In this document: one piece after another, positions 5,554-6,342 of the stretch
Numbering within the stretch: the stretch's first letter is position 1
Layout of the letters: every line of letters starts with the position of its first letter
DNA from: UBA4416 sp040376995
Lineage (GTDB): Bacteria; Bacteroidota; Bacteroidia; B-17B0; Aurantibacillaceae
Assembly (NCBI GenBank): GCA_040376995.1
Contig: JBEIPP010000178.1
Span: forward strand, 1 to 6,342
Direction of reading: 5' to 3'
Length of the DNA: 6,342 nucleotides
The notes under the pieces: model-generated
Databases searched by the model: none
The model's input: only the letters and a program-made list of their open reading frames with translations
Told to the model about the DNA's origin: nothing
Made by a program: the position numbers and the translations under genes

Positions 5554-6342
5554 CTAAAACACTTCGTCAATATCATTTCTTCTAATGATATCGTTACTTG
5601 GCGCATCATCATCATCCCACTTAGTTGACTGCACTGTTTTGGTGGCTGGTTGCGATAAGAAATCTGTATTTTGTGGAATACCAGAACTAGCTGTATTACT
5701 TGTATAAATATCAGAACCTTCGTTATAATCTAAATCAGTAAATTTCGCAAACTGACCAATGAATTTCAATGGTACGTCTACAATAGATCCATGACGGTTT
5801 TTGGCAATGATAATTTCTGCTCTATTTTTAGTTGGTTGATTGTTTTCATCTACCTCAATACCATAGTACTCTGGACGGTAAATAAACATTACCATATCGG
5901 CATCTTGCTCAATAGCTCCAGATTCACGTAAGTCACTTAATTGAGGACGCTTACTGCCACCTGGTCTGTTCTCTACCTGACGACTTAATTGAGATAAAGC
6001 AATGATCGGTATTTCTAATTCTTTAGCTAGTGATTTTAAACCACGAGAGATAGAAGAAATTTCTTGTTCACGATTTCCTTTACTATCTGGTCCTCCACTC
6101 ATTAACTGCAAGTAATCGATAATGATTAAAGAAATATTTTGTTGTTCTTTTAAACGACGAGCTTTAGCACGTAATTCGAAAATAGATAGTGCAGGTGTAT
6201 CATCAATGTATAAAGGTGCCACTGATAATTTTTTAATACGTTCGTTTAATTGAACAAACTCATGGTTATCTAAATTACCTTTTAAAATTTTATCTTGGTT
6301 AATTTCTGTTTCAGATGATATTAAACGTTTTACTAATTGTAA
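5554..6342 (-). CDS. dnaB: Replicative DNA helicase DnaB, C-terminal half (5' part beyond the window)
   Basis: The frame is open from the right edge to TAG at 5554-5556, giving 262 residues of a protein usually about 500-530 long in this phylum. The hexameric ATPase unwinds DNA at the replication fork. The fragment begins after the Walker A loop, with LQLVKRLISSETEINQDKI and then LNERIKKLS. It contains the Walker B strand ISLIIIDYLQL (about 70-80, Asp76), SQLSRQVENRP (about 117-127) with the conserved Gln118, and LSDLRESGAIEQDADMVMFI (split LSDLRESGAI / EQDADMVMFI). The AKNRHG arginine-finger motif (Lys181, Arg183) corresponds to KQRNG of E. coli DnaB. After the RecA-like core comes a low-complexity, acidic tail with WDDDDAP, typical of Bacteroidota DnaB. 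The GTG at 6220-6222 is internal, not a start, because the conserved sequence continues upstream. The gene appears intact within the window. Confidence 0.95.
   Translation of the reverse strand, partial: LQLVKRLISSETEINQDKILKGNLDNHEFVQLNERIKKLSVAPLYIDDTPALSIFELRAKARRLKEQQNISLIIIDYLQLMSGGPDSKGNREQEISSISRGLKSLAKELEIPIIALSQLSRQVENRPGGSKRPQLSDLRESGAIEQDADMVMFIYRPEYYGIEVDENNQPTKNRAEIIIAKNRHGSIVDVPLKFIGQFAKFTDLDYNEGSDIYTSNTASSGIPQNTDFLSQPATKTVQSTKWDDDDAPSNDIIRRNDIDEVF

Noticed and set aside
6220..6222. GTG as start of a short 222-residue DnaB-like protein
   Set aside because: Conserved DnaB sequence continues in frame to the window edge, so this is an internal valine codon.

Overview
The window comes from a low-GC member of the Bacteroidota. 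Several independent signs agree. There is the C-terminal end of a type IX secretion (T9SS) 'type B' sorting domain, the N-terminus of a PorP/SprF-like outer-membrane protein, a cell-surface SGNH hydrolase ending in a T9SS 'type A' sorting domain with a YPNP motif, a Bacteroidota-type DnaB, and a TAnnTTTG promoter. I cannot name the genus.

Layout, left to right. On the + strand, the last 51 codons of a T9SS type B cargo protein (2-157) are followed 5 nt later by the start of its probable partner, a PorP/SprF-like gene (163 onward). That gene breaks after about 35 residues, where an IS1595-family (ISXO2-like) insertion sequence of about 950 bp begins (271-1221; near-perfect 20-bp terminal inverted repeats). 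The transposase reads as two frames joined by an apparent -1 frameshift at a T-run. The rest of porP is not found beyond the element. From 1222 to 1693 there is no intact gene, but a 169-bp piece with 22-bp imperfect inverted ends (1304-1472) looks like a deleted IS or MITE.

On the - strand, a probable two-gene operon runs from 5281 down to 1694. The first gene encodes a 498-residue secreted protein with SBBP-like beta-propeller segments and no sorting domain. Twelve bases later comes a 692-residue secreted SGNH/GDSL-type hydrolase with a PKD domain, two choice-of-anchor-D-like segments and a T9SS type A tail. A Bacteroidota-type promoter lies about 50-85 nt upstream of the operon. Beyond it, a 134-bp segment bounded by perfect 15-bp inverted repeats (5420-5553) abuts the stop codon of dnaB. 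The C-terminal half of dnaB (5554-6342) runs off the right edge.

I see no convincing new multi-gene system. The most interesting points are the IS disruption of a T9SS porP partner gene without a matching target duplication, the frameshift site in the transposase, and the two short inverted-repeat elements. No tRNA, rRNA or CRISPR array was seen.
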